A stretch of DNA of 33,169 nucleotides, taken from the NCBI GenBank assembly GCA_036375275.1, contig DASUSF010000061.1, positions 1 to 33,169 of the forward strand. The letters are read 5' to 3'. Below the pieces are notes generated by a model that was not told the DNA's origin, searched no databases, and saw nothing but the letters and a program-made list of their open reading frames with translations. Both the position numbers and the translations under genes were made by a program. Shown here in pieces: positions 24,806-33,086 of the stretch. This DNA is from DASUSF01 sp036375275. Its GTDB lineage: Bacteria; Pseudomonadota; Alphaproteobacteria; Geminicoccales; Geminicoccaceae. How positions within the stretch are numbered: position 1 is the stretch's first letter; each line of letters opens with the position of its first letter.

Positions 24806-26308
24806 ATGACTATCAACCTGAGCATGCCGGTGACGCATGAACTCAGGCCGCGGATCACGGTCGTCGGCGTCGGTGGCGCCGGGACCAACGCGGTCAACAA
24901 CATGATCACGGCACACCTCGAAGGCGTCGAGTTCGTCGCCTGCAACACCGATTCCCAGTCGCTTCACCAGTCCCTGACCGAGCGCCGCATCCAGCTCGGC
25001 ACGACCATCACCCAGGGGCTGGGGGCGGGGGCGCGGCCGGAGATCGGCCGGGCCGCCGCCGAGGAGGCGATCGACGAGCTGCTCGATCAGCTGAACGGCA
25101 GCCACATGGTGTTCATCACCGCCGGCATGGGCGGCGGCACCGGCACCGGCGCCGCTCCGGTGATCGCGCGGGCGGTGCGCGAGCAGGGCATCCTCACGGT
25201 CGGCGTGGTGACCAAGCCGTTCCACTTCGAGGGCGCGCACCGGATGCGGGTCGCGGAGGGCGGCCTCGAGGACCTGCAGCAGTACGTCGACACGCTGATC
25301 GTGATCCCGAACCAGAACCTGTTCCGGATCGCCAACGAGCGCACCACCTTCGCCGACGCGTTCAAGCTCGCCGACAACGTCCTGCACATGGGCGTGCGGG
25401 GCGTCACCGACCTCATGGTGATGCCCGGCCTGATCAACCTCGACTTCGCCGACATCCGGACCGTGATGAGCGAGATGGGCAAGGCGATGATGGGCACCGG
25501 CGAGGCGGAAGGCGACCGGCGCTCGATCGAGGCGGCGGAGGCGGCGATCTCCAACCCGCTGCTCGACGAGGTGTCGATGAAGGGCGCGCGCGGCGTCCTC
25601 ATCAACATCACCGGCGGGCCGGACATGACCCTGTTCGAGGTCGACGAGGCCGCGAACCGGATCAAGGAGGAGGTCGATCCGGACGCCAACATCATCGTCG
25701 GCTCGACCCTCGACGAATCCCTCGAGGGCCACATGCGGGTCTCGGTCGTGGCGACCGGCATCGAGGCGGTCGAGGAGAGCGTCGCCGCGCCGAAGGTCGC
25801 CGAGCGGGCGTCGTCGCCGGCGACGACGGCGACCACCGTGCCGAGCTTCCGGCTCCGCCCGACCCCGCCCCGGACCGGCGGTCCCCTGCCCTTCCCGGGC
25901 AGATCGGCGCCAACCCCCGCGGCCGAGCGGCGGCCGCACGAGGAGACGCCGGCAGCGGCGGCCGCCTCGTGGACCGCCGAGGGCGGCGAGCAGGCGGACG
26001 ACCCGTCGGCGCGCCCGGAAGCCGGGGACAAGGGGTCCGGCACCGGCCCGGGTGCCGCCGGCCCGGGGCTCCTGCATCCGCCACTGCCCCCGCAGGAGCG
26101 CTTCCAGGACTGGAGCCGGGTGCGCGCGCCGGTGCGCGAGCACGAGCGGGCCCCGAGCCTGTTCGAGCGGGTGACCTCGACCTTCGCCCGGACGCGCAGC
26201 GAGCGCGAGGAGGCGCGGGAGCCGGTCCTGGCCGGCGCCGAAGGCGAGACCAAGGAAGGACGGCTCGAAGAGGAGGTGTACGACATCCCGGCCTTCCTCC
26301 GCCGTTAG
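24806..26308 (+). CDS. ftsZ: Cell division GTPase FtsZ
   Basis: FtsZ forms the cytokinetic ring. The product is 500 residues. The GTPase domain (about 12-320) carries GVGGAGTNAVNNM, the tubulin signature GGGTGTG (109-115) and NLDFADIRTVMS. From about 325 to 485 runs a long Pro/Ala/Glu/Arg-rich disordered linker, typical of alphaproteobacteria. It ends with the conserved C-terminal peptide VYDIPAFLRR, which binds FtsA and other partners. The ATG follows a strong GGAGGAGG site 11 bases upstream, after an 80-base gap from ftsA. It is the only cluster gene with its own clear leader and strong ribosome-binding site, which fits its high expression. The stop TAG is also the first three bases of palindromic element B1. 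Confidence 0.98.
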   Translation: MTINLSMPVTHELRPRITVVGVGGAGTNAVNNMITAHLEGVEFVACNTDSQSLHQSLTERRIQLGTTITQGLGAGARPEIGRAAAEEAIDELLDQLNGSHMVFITAGMGGGTGTGAAPVIARAVREQGILTVGVVTKPFHFEGAHRMRVAEGGLEDLQQYVDTLIVIPNQNLFRIANERTTFADAFKLADNVLHMGVRGVTDLMVMPGLINLDFADIRTVMSEMGKAMMGTGEAEGDRRSIEAAEAAISNPLLDEVSMKGARGVLINITGGPDMTLFEVDEAANRIKEEVDPDANIIVGSTLDESLEGHMRVSVVATGIEAVEESVAAPKVAERASSPATTATTVPSFRLRPTPPRTGGPLPFPGRSAPTPAAERRPHEETPAAAAASWTAEGGEQADDPSARPEAGDKGSGTGPGAAGPGLLHPPLPPQERFQDWSRVRAPVREHERAPSLFERVTSTFARTRSEREEAREPVLAGAEGETKEGRLEEEVYDIPAFLRR

Positions 26309-26348
26309 AGCAGCGTCTGGCGATCGTCGTCCGGATAAAGCTGCTCTA
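26306..26348 (+). repeat. Palindromic element B1, starting at the ftsZ stop codon
   Basis: TAGAGCAGC (26306-26314) and GCTGCTCTA (26340-26348) are a perfect 9-bp inverted repeat around a 25-base loop. The end CGGATAAAGCTGCTCTA resembles the end of element A2 (CGGGTAAAGCCGCTCTG). The first TAG is the ftsZ stop. A hairpin here would lie at the 3' end of the dcw transcript, but no T-tract follows. Confidence 0.75.
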
Positions 26349-26360
26349 TCCCATGGGGAC

Positions 26361-26432
26361 AGAGCCGTTTGCTTTCGATGAGCGCGATGGAATTGCTGTC
26401 CAAGGTGGTTCCATCTCGTCGAATACGGCTCT
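26361..26432 (+). repeat. Palindromic element B2
   Basis: The ends AGAGCCGT (26361-26368) and ACGGCTCT (26425-26432) form a perfect 8-bp inverted repeat. Nested inside are GATGGAA (26386-26392) and TTCCATC (26409-26415), also perfect, and near-complementary CGATGAG/CTCGTCG. The AGAGC...GCTCT ends match the other elements, while the interior is different. Confidence 0.65.
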
Positions 26433-26495
26433 AGCGCGGAGCCCGATGTGACGGAACCGCCTGGCAGGCGGTTCCGATCGGGTGGATCCGCTCTG
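26431..26495 (+). repeat. Palindromic element B3
   Basis: The core is GGAACCGCC (26453-26461), a 5-base loop and GGCGGTTCC (26467-26475), a perfect 9-bp stem. Around it are CCCGAT (26442-26447)/ATCGGG (26477-26482) and outer ends near CTAGCGCGGA...GGATCCGCTCTG. It is the direct counterpart of element A2 read on the minus strand. Confidence 0.75.
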
Positions 26496-26545
26496 GAAGG
26501 ACCACGCGGCGCCGATGGAGTTCGCTCGCATCGGGAATCTCTCCA

Positions 26546-26602
26546 GGACCATCCCGATCGGGACCGCCCGATGCGGTCCCGGTCGGGCGGCTCGGTTGGT
26601 CC
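26546..26602. repeat. Strong hairpin downstream of the B elements
   Basis: CCCGATCGGGACCGC (26553-26567) and GCGGTCCCGGTCGGG (26573-26587) form a 15-bp stem with one G-T pair and a 5-base loop. GGACCA (26546-26551) and TGGTCC (26597-26602) form a further outer inverted repeat. There is no T-tract, so it is not a classical intrinsic terminator. It may still stop transcription or protect the RNA end in a GC-rich genome. Confidence 0.6.
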
Positions 26603-26871
26603 TCGCGCGGGCTGCTCGTCGCCTGGGTTGTTCGCCGCTCGGTCGAATGCCGACTCCGTTCCTCTTCAGAGCTTGCGCCGACCCGAGGGTTCGGACGGAC
26701 ACGCACCGTTCGCGCCCAGGGCCACGTCGGCGTCCGCCTCCAGCCGCTGTAACAAACGGTAACGAAGTGTGATTTGAGCTGCCGGACCGGCGACGATACA
26801 TCCAGACTCGACCAGCCCCGAGAGGACGGGCGCCGGTCGGACGATTGTCTCAAGAGAAGAGGTCGAAGCGG

Positions 26872-27825
26872 GTGTTCACGAACCACGGTGACCCTTCGAG
26901 CGGTTCCCCCTCCTCGCAGCACACGCTGCGCAACAGCATCGGCTGCGTCGGCCGGGGGCTGCATACCGGCGCGCGGGCGGCTCTCACGCTGCATCCGGCG
27001 CTGGTCGACAGTGGCATCCGCTTCAGGCGGGTCGACCGGCCGGGCTCGCCCGACGTCCCGGCGCGCTTCGATCACGTCACCGACACCACCATGTGCACCA
27101 CGCTCGCCGGCGCGGACGGCACCCGCATCGCCACGGTCGAGCACCTGATGGCCGCGCTCGCCGCCGCCGCGATCGACAACGTCCTGATCGAGGTCGACGG
27201 GCCCGAGATCCCGATCATGGATGGCAGCGCCGAGCCGTTCCTGTTCCTGATCGAGTGCGCGGGCGTGGCCGCCCAGGATGCGCCCCGGAGCTGGATCGAG
27301 ATCCTGCAGCCGGTCGTGGTCGAGGCGCACGGCAAGCGTGCGAGCCTCGAGCCGGACGATGGCTTCCCGATCGACTGCCAGATCGAGTTCGACCATCCGG
27401 TGATCCGCAGCCAGGCGATGCGCTACCGGTTCTCGCCGGAGACCTTTCGCAGCGAGATCGCGCCCGCGCGCACCTTCGGCTTCGCCGAGCGGGTCGAGGA
27501 GCTGTGGTCGCGCGGCCTCGCCCTCGGCGGATCGCTCAAGAACGCCGTGGTGGTGAGCCGGGACCGGGTCCTGAACGAGGAAGGCCTCCGCTTCGCGGAC
27601 GAGTTCGTCCGCCACAAGGTCCTGGACAGCATCGGCGACCTCTACCTCGCCGGGGCCCCGATCCGCGGCCGGTTCAGCGGTCGCTGCAGCGGTCACGCGA
27701 TGCACAACAAGCTGCTCCGGCAGCTGTTCCAGGAGCCGGCGGCGTGGCGCTACAGCGATGGCGATCAGGCGACGCCGGCGTTCGTCGCCGCCGCCGGGCT
27801 CAGGGCCGCGGCGCACGCCTCCTGA
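26872..27825 (+). CDS. lpxC: UDP-3-O-acyl-N-acetylglucosamine deacetylase
   Basis: LpxC is the zinc enzyme for the committed step of lipid A synthesis, so the cell makes lipopolysaccharide. The product is 317 residues from the GTG at 26872, which has GAAGAGG nine bases upstream. A TTG at 26845 is in frame but has no such site. The zinc ligands are visible: His91 (VEHLMAAL), His248 and Asp252 (RHKVLDSIGDLYL), with the catalytic-base region His275 (SGHAMHNKLL). The 27-residue spacing from His248 to His275 equals the E. coli spacing. It follows ftsZ in many proteobacteria. The palindromic spacer suggests separate transcription here. Confidence 0.96.
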   Translation: MFTNHGDPSSGSPSSQHTLRNSIGCVGRGLHTGARAALTLHPALVDSGIRFRRVDRPGSPDVPARFDHVTDTTMCTTLAGADGTRIATVEHLMAALAAAAIDNVLIEVDGPEIPIMDGSAEPFLFLIECAGVAAQDAPRSWIEILQPVVVEAHGKRASLEPDDGFPIDCQIEFDHPVIRSQAMRYRFSPETFRSEIAPARTFGFAERVEELWSRGLALGGSLKNAVVVSRDRVLNEEGLRFADEFVRHKVLDSIGDLYLAGAPIRGRFSGRCSGHAMHNKLLRQLFQEPAAWRYSDGDQATPAFVAAAGLRAAAHAS

Positions 27826-27900
27826 CGCCGGATGTCGTCCAGGCGCCGCGCCGCTTGCCCGCGCTCGGACCCGGGAGGCGCAGCCGGACGGGGCGCCCGG

Positions 27901-28275
27901 TCAGCTCCCGCGCTCGACGATCGTCTTGACCAGTCCGGCGATGGCGGAGCGGACCTCGCCGTCCTCAATCTGAGCGAACTTGCGCACGAGCTCGATCGCG
28001 GTGCGGTTGCGGCCACCGTGCTCCAGCGGGAGGGTCGGCGTGCCCTCGAGCGGAAGGCCGTCGAAGAAGTAGCCGATGTCGACCCTGAGCTTGCGCGCGA
28101 TCTCGAAGATCCGCCCGGCGCTGATCCGGTTCGCGCCCGTCTCGTACTTCTGGACCTGCTGGTAGGAGACGTCGAGCGCGGCGGCGAGCTGCTCCTGGGT
28201 CAGGCCGAGCTCGGTCCGGCGCAGGCGGATCCGCTCGCCGACATGCTGATCGACCCGTCTGCTCCGGCTGATCAT
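27901..28275 (-). CDS. XRE-family helix-turn-helix regulator
   Basis: The 124-residue product has a Cro/CI-type HTH domain at about 12-66: RIRLRRTELGLTQEQLAAAL, then DVSYQQVQKYETGANRISAG, then RIFEIARKLRVDIGYFFDGL. The last 50 residues are partly helical and end in IAGLVKTIVERGS. This is a common type of small alphaproteobacterial regulator; the regulated genes are unknown. It is convergent with lpxC and divergent from bamD, separated by 184 bases that contain a 16-bp perfect palindrome. A candidate promoter, TTGCGC-N17-TACACT, lies on the minus strand at 28358-28330, about 50 bases before the start. The ribosome-binding site is weak. Confidence 0.93.
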   Translation of the reverse strand: MISRSRRVDQHVGERIRLRRTELGLTQEQLAAALDVSYQQVQKYETGANRISAGRIFEIARKLRVDIGYFFDGLPLEGTPTLPLEHGGRNRTAIELVRKFAQIEDGEVRSAIAGLVKTIVERGS

Positions 28276-28329
28276 CGCGCCAGGCTCACGTCACCGCCCC
28301 CCGCCGCTTCGAGCGCTCCGGCAGTGGCA

Positions 28330-28358
28330 AGTGTACGGACGATCCGCAGCACGCGCAA
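28330..28358 (-). promoter_or_regulatory. Candidate promoter of the XRE regulator gene
   Basis: Read on the minus strand: TTGCGC (28358-28353), 17 bases, TACACT (28335-28330). The -10 box is good and the -35 moderate. It would give a 5' leader of about 45-50 bases. Confidence 0.4.
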
Positions 28359-28390
28359 CGGCGGCAGTTCTCGCCACCATAGCGTGAACC

Positions 28391-28406
28391 CGAGCCGCGC
28401 GGCTCG
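28391..28406. promoter_or_regulatory. Perfect 16-bp palindrome between the XRE gene and bamD
   Basis: CGAGCCGCGCGGCTCG is fully self-complementary. It lies 15 bases upstream of the TTGACA box before bamD and about 33 bases behind the XRE promoter candidate. Dimeric HTH proteins often bind such sites, so it is a candidate operator. GC-rich palindromes also arise by chance in this kind of genome. Confidence 0.4.
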
Positions 28407-28421
28407 CAGAGAAGCTGTTGC

Positions 28422-28450
28422 TTGACAGGCGTTGCCCGCGCCCCAATCTA
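28422..28450 (+). promoter_or_regulatory. Candidate bamD promoter
   Basis: A perfect TTGACA (28422-28427) is followed after 17 bases by AATCTA (28445-28450), a weak -10. Transcription would start close to the bamD ATG at 28460, giving a very short leader or none. Confidence 0.4.
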
Positions 28451-28459
28451 CGGGTCGGC

Positions 28460-29299
28460 ATGACGAGTCCGGCTGTGACCTTTCCTCCGCTGCGCCGGGC
28501 GCTGGCCGGCGCCCTGCTGATCGCCGCCCTCGCACTCGGCGGCTGCAGCGGCAGTCGGCTCGAGGAGGACGACAGCTACGTCGAGCGGCCGGTCGACGAG
28601 CTCTACAACGAAGCCCTCGATGCGCTGCAGGACGGCAGGCCCCTCGAGGCCGCGCGGGCGTTCGAGGAGGTCGAGCGGCAGCACCCCTATTCGCAGTGGG
28701 CGACGCGGGCGCAGATGATGTCGGCGTACGCGTTCTACGAGGCCAACGCCTATGATGACGCGGTGGCCGCGGCGCAGCGCTTCATCGACCTGCATCCCGG
28801 CAATCCGGACGTGCCGTACGCGTACTACCTGATCGGGGTGTCGCACTACGAGCAGATCTCCGACATCGGTCGCGATCAGAAGATGACCGAGCTCGCGCTC
28901 AACGCCTTCGACGAGCTGATCCGGCGCTTCCCGGACAGCCGCTATGCCCGCGACGCCGGGCTGAAGGCGGACCTCGCGCGCGACCATCTCGCCGGCAAGG
29001 AGATGGAGATCGGCCGCTACTACCTGAGCCAAGCGAAGTACGTCGCGGCGATCAACCGCTTCCGGAGCGTGGTCGAGCGCTACCAGACCACCACCCACGT
29101 GCCCGAGGCCCTGCACCGGCTGACCGAGGCATACCTCGCGCTCGGGGTCGAGGACGAGGCGAGGCGCGCCGCCGCGGTGCTCGGACACAACTTCCCCGAC
29201 AGCGAGTGGTACCGGGACAGCTACCTGCTGATGACCGGCGGCGACCGTCCAGAGGAAGAGGACTCCTGGCTGGACGGGACCCTCGGCGCTATCTTCTAG
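28460..29299 (+). CDS. bamD: Outer-membrane assembly lipoprotein BamD
   Basis: BamD is the essential lipoprotein partner of BamA in outer-membrane beta-barrel insertion. The product is 279 residues. The signal peptide ends in the lipobox LGGC (Cys29). TPR-like helical repeats follow: VDELYNEALDALQDGRPLEA, AFEEVERQHPYSQWATRAQM, AYDDAVAAAQRFIDLHPGN, YAYYLIGVSHYEQI, DIGRDQKMTELALNAFDELI, RRFPDSRYARDAGLK. The ATG at 28460 gives a normal signal peptide. The frame is open 14 codons further up, across the promoter candidate, and I rejected that. No ribosome-binding site is evident before the ATG. recN starts 20 bases after its stop, so they probably share a transcript. Confidence 0.96.
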   Translation: MTSPAVTFPPLRRALAGALLIAALALGGCSGSRLEEDDSYVERPVDELYNEALDALQDGRPLEAARAFEEVERQHPYSQWATRAQMMSAYAFYEANAYDDAVAAAQRFIDLHPGNPDVPYAYYLIGVSHYEQISDIGRDQKMTELALNAFDELIRRFPDSRYARDAGLKADLARDHLAGKEMEIGRYYLSQAKYVAAINRFRSVVERYQTTTHVPEALHRLTEAYLALGVEDEARRAAAVLGHNFPDSEWYRDSYLLMTGGDRPEEEDSWLDGTLGAIF

Positions 29300-29319
29300 C
29301 CGGATCACCGACCGGCCCC

Positions 29320-30984
29320 ATGCTGACCCATCTCTCGATCCGCGACTTCGTCCTGATCGAGCGCCTCGATCTCGCGCTGGGGCCGGGGCTGTGCGTGCTG
29401 ACGGGCGAGACCGGCGCCGGCAAGTCGATCATGCTGGATGCCCTCGGCATGGCGCTGGGCGAGCGCGCCGACCGCAGCATGATCCGGACCGGCGCCGAAC
29501 GCTGCGTGGTCACCGCCACGTTCGACCTGCCCGGGGGGCCCGCGCTCAGGGCCCTGCTCGAGGAGAAGGGCCTCGCGGTCGAGGACGAGCTGGTGCTCCG
29601 GCGGAGCCTCGGCGCCGACGGGCGGTCCCGCGCCTTCGTCAACGACCAGCCGGTGGGCGTGGCCCTGCTGCGGCAGGTTGCCGACCTCCTGGTCGAGGTG
29701 CACGGCCAGAACGACCGCCTCCACCTGCTCGACCCGGTCAAGCAGCGGGAGATGCTGGACGAGCATGGCGGGCATCAGGCGCTGGCGGGAGAGGTGCGCG
29801 CGGCGCATCGTGCCCTGAGCGAGGCGCGGGCGGTCGAGCGCGAGCAGGCGGCGGCGCTGGAGCGCGATGCCGCGGACCGGGCGTATCTGGAGCACGTGGC
29901 GGGCGAGCTCGACGAGCTCGCGCCGCAGGCCGGCGAGGAAGCGGAGCTGGTGGAGGCGCGGCTCCGGCTGATGAGCCGGGAGAAGCTCGCGGCTGCGATC
30001 GACGACGCGCTTCAGCGCCTCACCGGCGACGGCGGCGTGGAGGCCAGGCTGGGCGCGGCGCTGCGCACGATCGAGCGGGTCCTGGCCGATGCCGGGGACC
30101 TGTTGGAGGCGGCGGCCGCCGCGCTCGAGCGCACCCGGCTCGAAGCCGCGGACGCCCTCGACCATCTGGAGCGGGCGCGCCAGGAGATCGCCGGGCCCGG
30201 CGACCTCGAGCAGATCGAGGAGCGGCTGTTCGCGCTCCGCGCCGCGGCGCGCAAGCACCGGGTCGAGGTCGAGGCGCTGCCGGGCCTGCTCGCGCAGATC
30301 CGCGACCGGCTCGGCCAGCTCGACCACGGCGCGCGGCGGCTCGACGAGGCGCGACGCGGCTCCGCGGCGGCCTGGACGACCTTCAGCGCGGCGGTCGGCC
30401 GGCTCAGCATGGCGCGGGCGCGCGCCGCGGCCGACCTCGAGCGCGCGCTGAACGCGGAGCTGCCCGCGCTCCGCCTGGAGCGGGCCCGGATCGAGGTGCG
30501 CTGCCATGCGCTCGCCGAGGAGGCCTGGGGCGCCGGCGGCGGCGAGCGGGTGAGCTTCCTGGTCGCGACCAACCCGGGCGCGCCGCCGGGTCCGCTCGAC
30601 AAGGTCGCCTCCGGCGGCGAGCTCGCCCGGCTGATGCTGGCCCTCAAGGTGATCCTCGCGCGGAGCGGCTCCCGGCCGTGCCTGATCTTCGACGAGGTCG
30701 ACACCGGGATCGGCGGCGCCACCGCCGACGCGGTCGGCGAGCGGCTGGCCCGGCTCGGCCACGACCTCCAGGTGCTGGTGGTGACCCATGCGCCACAGGT
30801 CGCGGCGCGCGCCGACCGCCATCTCAGGATCGCCAAGCACGCCGGGCGCCGGCGCACCGCGGTCGAGGTGGTCGACCTCGGCGACGACGCGCGGCGCGAG
30901 GAGATCGCCCGGATGCTGGCCGGCGCCACGGTCACCGAAGCCGCGCGGGCCGCCGCCACCAGTCTGATCGAGCGGTCCGCCTGA
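29320..30984 (+). CDS. recN: DNA repair protein RecN
   Basis: RecN is an SMC-like ATPase that acts in double-strand break repair. The product is 554 residues. The N-terminal part has MLTHLSIRDFVLIERLDLAL and the Walker A loop TGETGAGKS, then VEVHGQNDRLHLLDP. A long middle coiled coil spans about 160-380 (Glu/Ala/Arg/Leu-rich). The C-terminal part has ASGGELARLMLALKVILA (signature motif) and CLIFDEVDTGIGG (Walker B), then VLVVTHAPQVAARAD. The open frame extends upstream into bamD, but the ATG at 29320 matches family starts. It is two bases from ligA. Confidence 0.97.
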   Translation: MLTHLSIRDFVLIERLDLALGPGLCVLTGETGAGKSIMLDALGMALGERADRSMIRTGAERCVVTATFDLPGGPALRALLEEKGLAVEDELVLRRSLGADGRSRAFVNDQPVGVALLRQVADLLVEVHGQNDRLHLLDPVKQREMLDEHGGHQALAGEVRAAHRALSEARAVEREQAAALERDAADRAYLEHVAGELDELAPQAGEEAELVEARLRLMSREKLAAAIDDALQRLTGDGGVEARLGAALRTIERVLADAGDLLEAAAAALERTRLEAADALDHLERARQEIAGPGDLEQIEERLFALRAAARKHRVEVEALPGLLAQIRDRLGQLDHGARRLDEARRGSAAAWTTFSAAVGRLSMARARAAADLERALNAELPALRLERARIEVRCHALAEEAWGAGGGERVSFLVATNPGAPPGPLDKVASGGELARLMLALKVILARSGSRPCLIFDEVDTGIGGATADAVGERLARLGHDLQVLVVTHAPQVAARADRHLRIAKHAGRRRTAVEVVDLGDDARREEIARMLAGATVTEAARAAATSLIERSA

Positions 30985-30986
30985 GG

Positions 30987-33086
30987 ATGAGCGGCGGCCA
31001 CCCGGCGCGCCCGGCGGAGCAGCTGAGCGCCGCGGAGGCGGCGGAGGAGCTGGGCCGGCTCGCCCGCGAGATCGCGCGTCACGACCAGCTCTACTATCAG
31101 CACGACGCACCCGAGGTGAGCGACGCCGAGTACGACCGGCTGCGCCGCCGCAACGCCGAGCTCGAAGCCCGCTTCCCCGAGCTGGTCCGGGCCGACAGCC
31201 CGTCCTTCCGGATCGGCTCGGCACCCGTCTCCGACTTCACCAAGGTCCGGCACACGGTGCCGATGCTGTCCCTCGACAACGCGATGGACGAGGCCGAGGT
31301 TCTCGAGTTCTTCGCGCGCGTCCGACGCTTCCTCGGCCTCGCCGCCGACCGCCCGCTGCCGGTGCTCGCCGAGCCCAAGATCGACGGGCTGTCGTGCGCG
31401 CTCCGCTACGAGTCCGGACTGCTGGTGCGGGGCGCGACGCGGGGCGACGGCATGGTCGGCGAGGACGTCACCCCGAACGTCCGGACCATCCGCGACGTCC
31501 CGCAGCGGCTGACCGCGGACGAGCCGCCGGCGTTGCTGGAGGTGCGGGGCGAGGTGTTCATGGAGCGGCCGGACTTCCTCGAGCTCAACGCGGCGCGCGA
31601 GGCCGCGGGCGAGGTGCCGTTCGCGAACCCGCGGAACGCGGCCGCGGGCTCGCTCCGCCAGCTCGACTCGCGGATCACCGCGACGCGGCCGCTCCGCTTC
31701 CTGGCCTACGGCTGGGGCGAGGCCGAGCCGCGCCCGCAGGGCAGCCTCGCCGCCACCCTCGACCGGTTCGCCGGGCTCGGCCTGCCGGTGAACCCGCTCC
31801 GCGAGCTGGTCGAGGATCCGAGCGCCGCGCTCGCCTGGCACCGGCGGCTCGCCGAGCACCGGCACGAGCTCGCCTACGACATCGACGGCGTGGTCCTGAA
31901 GGTCGACGCGCTGGACCTGCAGCGCCGCCTCGGCGTCGCCGGGCGGGTGCCGCGGTGGGCGATCGCGGTGAAGTTCGAGGCCGAGCGCGCGATCACCCGG
32001 ATCTCCGACATCCTGATCCAGGTCGGGCGGACCGGCGCCTTGACCCCGGTCGCGGCGCTGGAGCCGGTGACCGTGGGCGGGGTCGTGGTGGCGCGGGCGA
32101 CCCTCCACAACCAGGACTACATCCAGGGCAAGGACATCCGGATCGGCGACGCGGTCGTATTGCAGCGTGCCGGCGACGTGATCCCGCAGGTCGTGGAAGT
32201 CGTGCCGGATCAGCGTCCGGCCGACGCGGTGCCCTACCGGTTTCCGGATCACTGCCCGGTGTGCGGCAGCCTCGCGGTCCGGCCCGAGGGCGAGGCGGTC
32301 CGGCGCTGCACCGGCGGGCTGATCTGCCCGGCGCAGATCACGGAGCGGCTCAGGCACTTCGTGAGCCGGGGAGCGTTCGACATCGAGGGGCTGGGCCGCA
32401 AGCAGGTGCCGCAGCTCCTCGAGGCGAAGCTGATCGGGGCGCCCGCGGACATCTTCCGCCTGGCGTCGAGCCCGGAACGCCTCGAGCGGCTGGCGACCCT
32501 GCCGGGCTGGGGCGCGAAAAAGGCGGAGAACCTAGTCCGCGCGATCGACGCGCGCCGGCGCGTGCCGCTCGACCGGTTCATCCACGCGCTCGGCATCCGC
32601 TTCGTCGGCGAGGTGAACGCGCGCCTGCTCGCGCGACATTATGGAGATCTGGACACGTGGCGAACGACGATGCGCAGGGCCGCCGAAGGCGACGCCGAAG
32701 CACGAAGCGAGCTCGAGGACATCGACGGCATCGGACCGAAGGTCGCCGAGGCCGTGGTCGAGTTCTTCAGCGAGGCGCACAATCTCGCTGCGCTCGACGA
32801 TCTCGTCGCGGAGGTCACGGTCGAGCCGCTGGCGGCGTCGCCGGCCGCGGCCAGCGAGATCGCGGGCCGGACGCTGGTGTTCACCGGGGCGCTTGCGACC
32901 ATGACCCGGGCCGAGGCGAAGGCGCAGGCGGAGACGCTCGGGGCGAGGGTGTCGAGCGCGGTATCGAGCAGGACCGACTACGTGATTGCCGGTGCCGATC
33001 CGGGCTCCAAGGTGACCAAGGCGAAGGCGCTCGGTGTGCGGGTCCTGAGCGAGGACGAGTGGCGCGCGCTCGCTGGCACACCGTGA
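30987..33086 (+). CDS. ligA: NAD-dependent DNA ligase
   Basis: LigA seals nicks in DNA with NAD as cofactor. The product is 699 residues. The order of domains is complete: the Ia region (HDQLYYQHDAPEVSDAEYDR), the adenylation domain with KIDG (Lys131 is the AMP-accepting lysine), RGDGMVGEDVTPNVRTI, EVRGEVFM, FANPRNAAAGSLRQLD, the OB fold (QVGRTGALTPVAALEPV), a four-cysteine zinc finger (Cys423, 426, 441, 447), helix-hairpin-helix repeats (LPGWGAKKAENLV, IDGIGPKVAEAVVEF) and a C-terminal BRCT domain (about 619-699). The ATG follows TGAGG right after the recN stop. The frame is open for more than 500 codons upstream inside recN, but that part is a shadow. Confidence 0.98.
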   Translation: MSGGHPARPAEQLSAAEAAEELGRLAREIARHDQLYYQHDAPEVSDAEYDRLRRRNAELEARFPELVRADSPSFRIGSAPVSDFTKVRHTVPMLSLDNAMDEAEVLEFFARVRRFLGLAADRPLPVLAEPKIDGLSCALRYESGLLVRGATRGDGMVGEDVTPNVRTIRDVPQRLTADEPPALLEVRGEVFMERPDFLELNAAREAAGEVPFANPRNAAAGSLRQLDSRITATRPLRFLAYGWGEAEPRPQGSLAATLDRFAGLGLPVNPLRELVEDPSAALAWHRRLAEHRHELAYDIDGVVLKVDALDLQRRLGVAGRVPRWAIAVKFEAERAITRISDILIQVGRTGALTPVAALEPVTVGGVVVARATLHNQDYIQGKDIRIGDAVVLQRAGDVIPQVVEVVPDQRPADAVPYRFPDHCPVCGSLAVRPEGEAVRRCTGGLICPAQITERLRHFVSRGAFDIEGLGRKQVPQLLEAKLIGAPADIFRLASSPERLERLATLPGWGAKKAENLVRAIDARRRVPLDRFIHALGIRFVGEVNARLLARHYGDLDTWRTTMRRAAEGDAEARSELEDIDGIGPKVAEAVVEFFSEAHNLAALDDLVAEVTVEPLAASPAAASEIAGRTLVFTGALATMTRAEAKAQAETLGARVSSAVSSRTDYVIAGADPGSKVTKAKALGVRVLSEDEWRALAGTP

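Larger units (their letters stand above)
26309..26871. other. Palindrome-rich spacer between ftsZ and lpxC
   Basis: This stretch of 563 bases has no credible gene; short open frames in it lack family-like sequence. The first 190 bases are three consecutive palindromic elements, followed by a strong 15-bp hairpin at 26553-26587. The last 130 bases are less GC-rich and contain GTAACAAACG/GTAACGAAGT (about 26749-26768), an imperfect direct repeat. They probably hold the lpxC promoter, but I cannot point to clear boxes. Confidence 0.7.

Noticed and set aside
26448..26772. Short plus-strand open frames between ftsZ and lpxC
   Set aside because: They start inside palindromic repeats, lack ribosome-binding sites, and their residues look like translated repeats and GC-rich spacer.
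26845..26871. TTG start for lpxC
   Set aside because: In frame, but without a ribosome-binding site. The GTG at 26872 has GAAGAGG nine bases upstream and gives the usual length.
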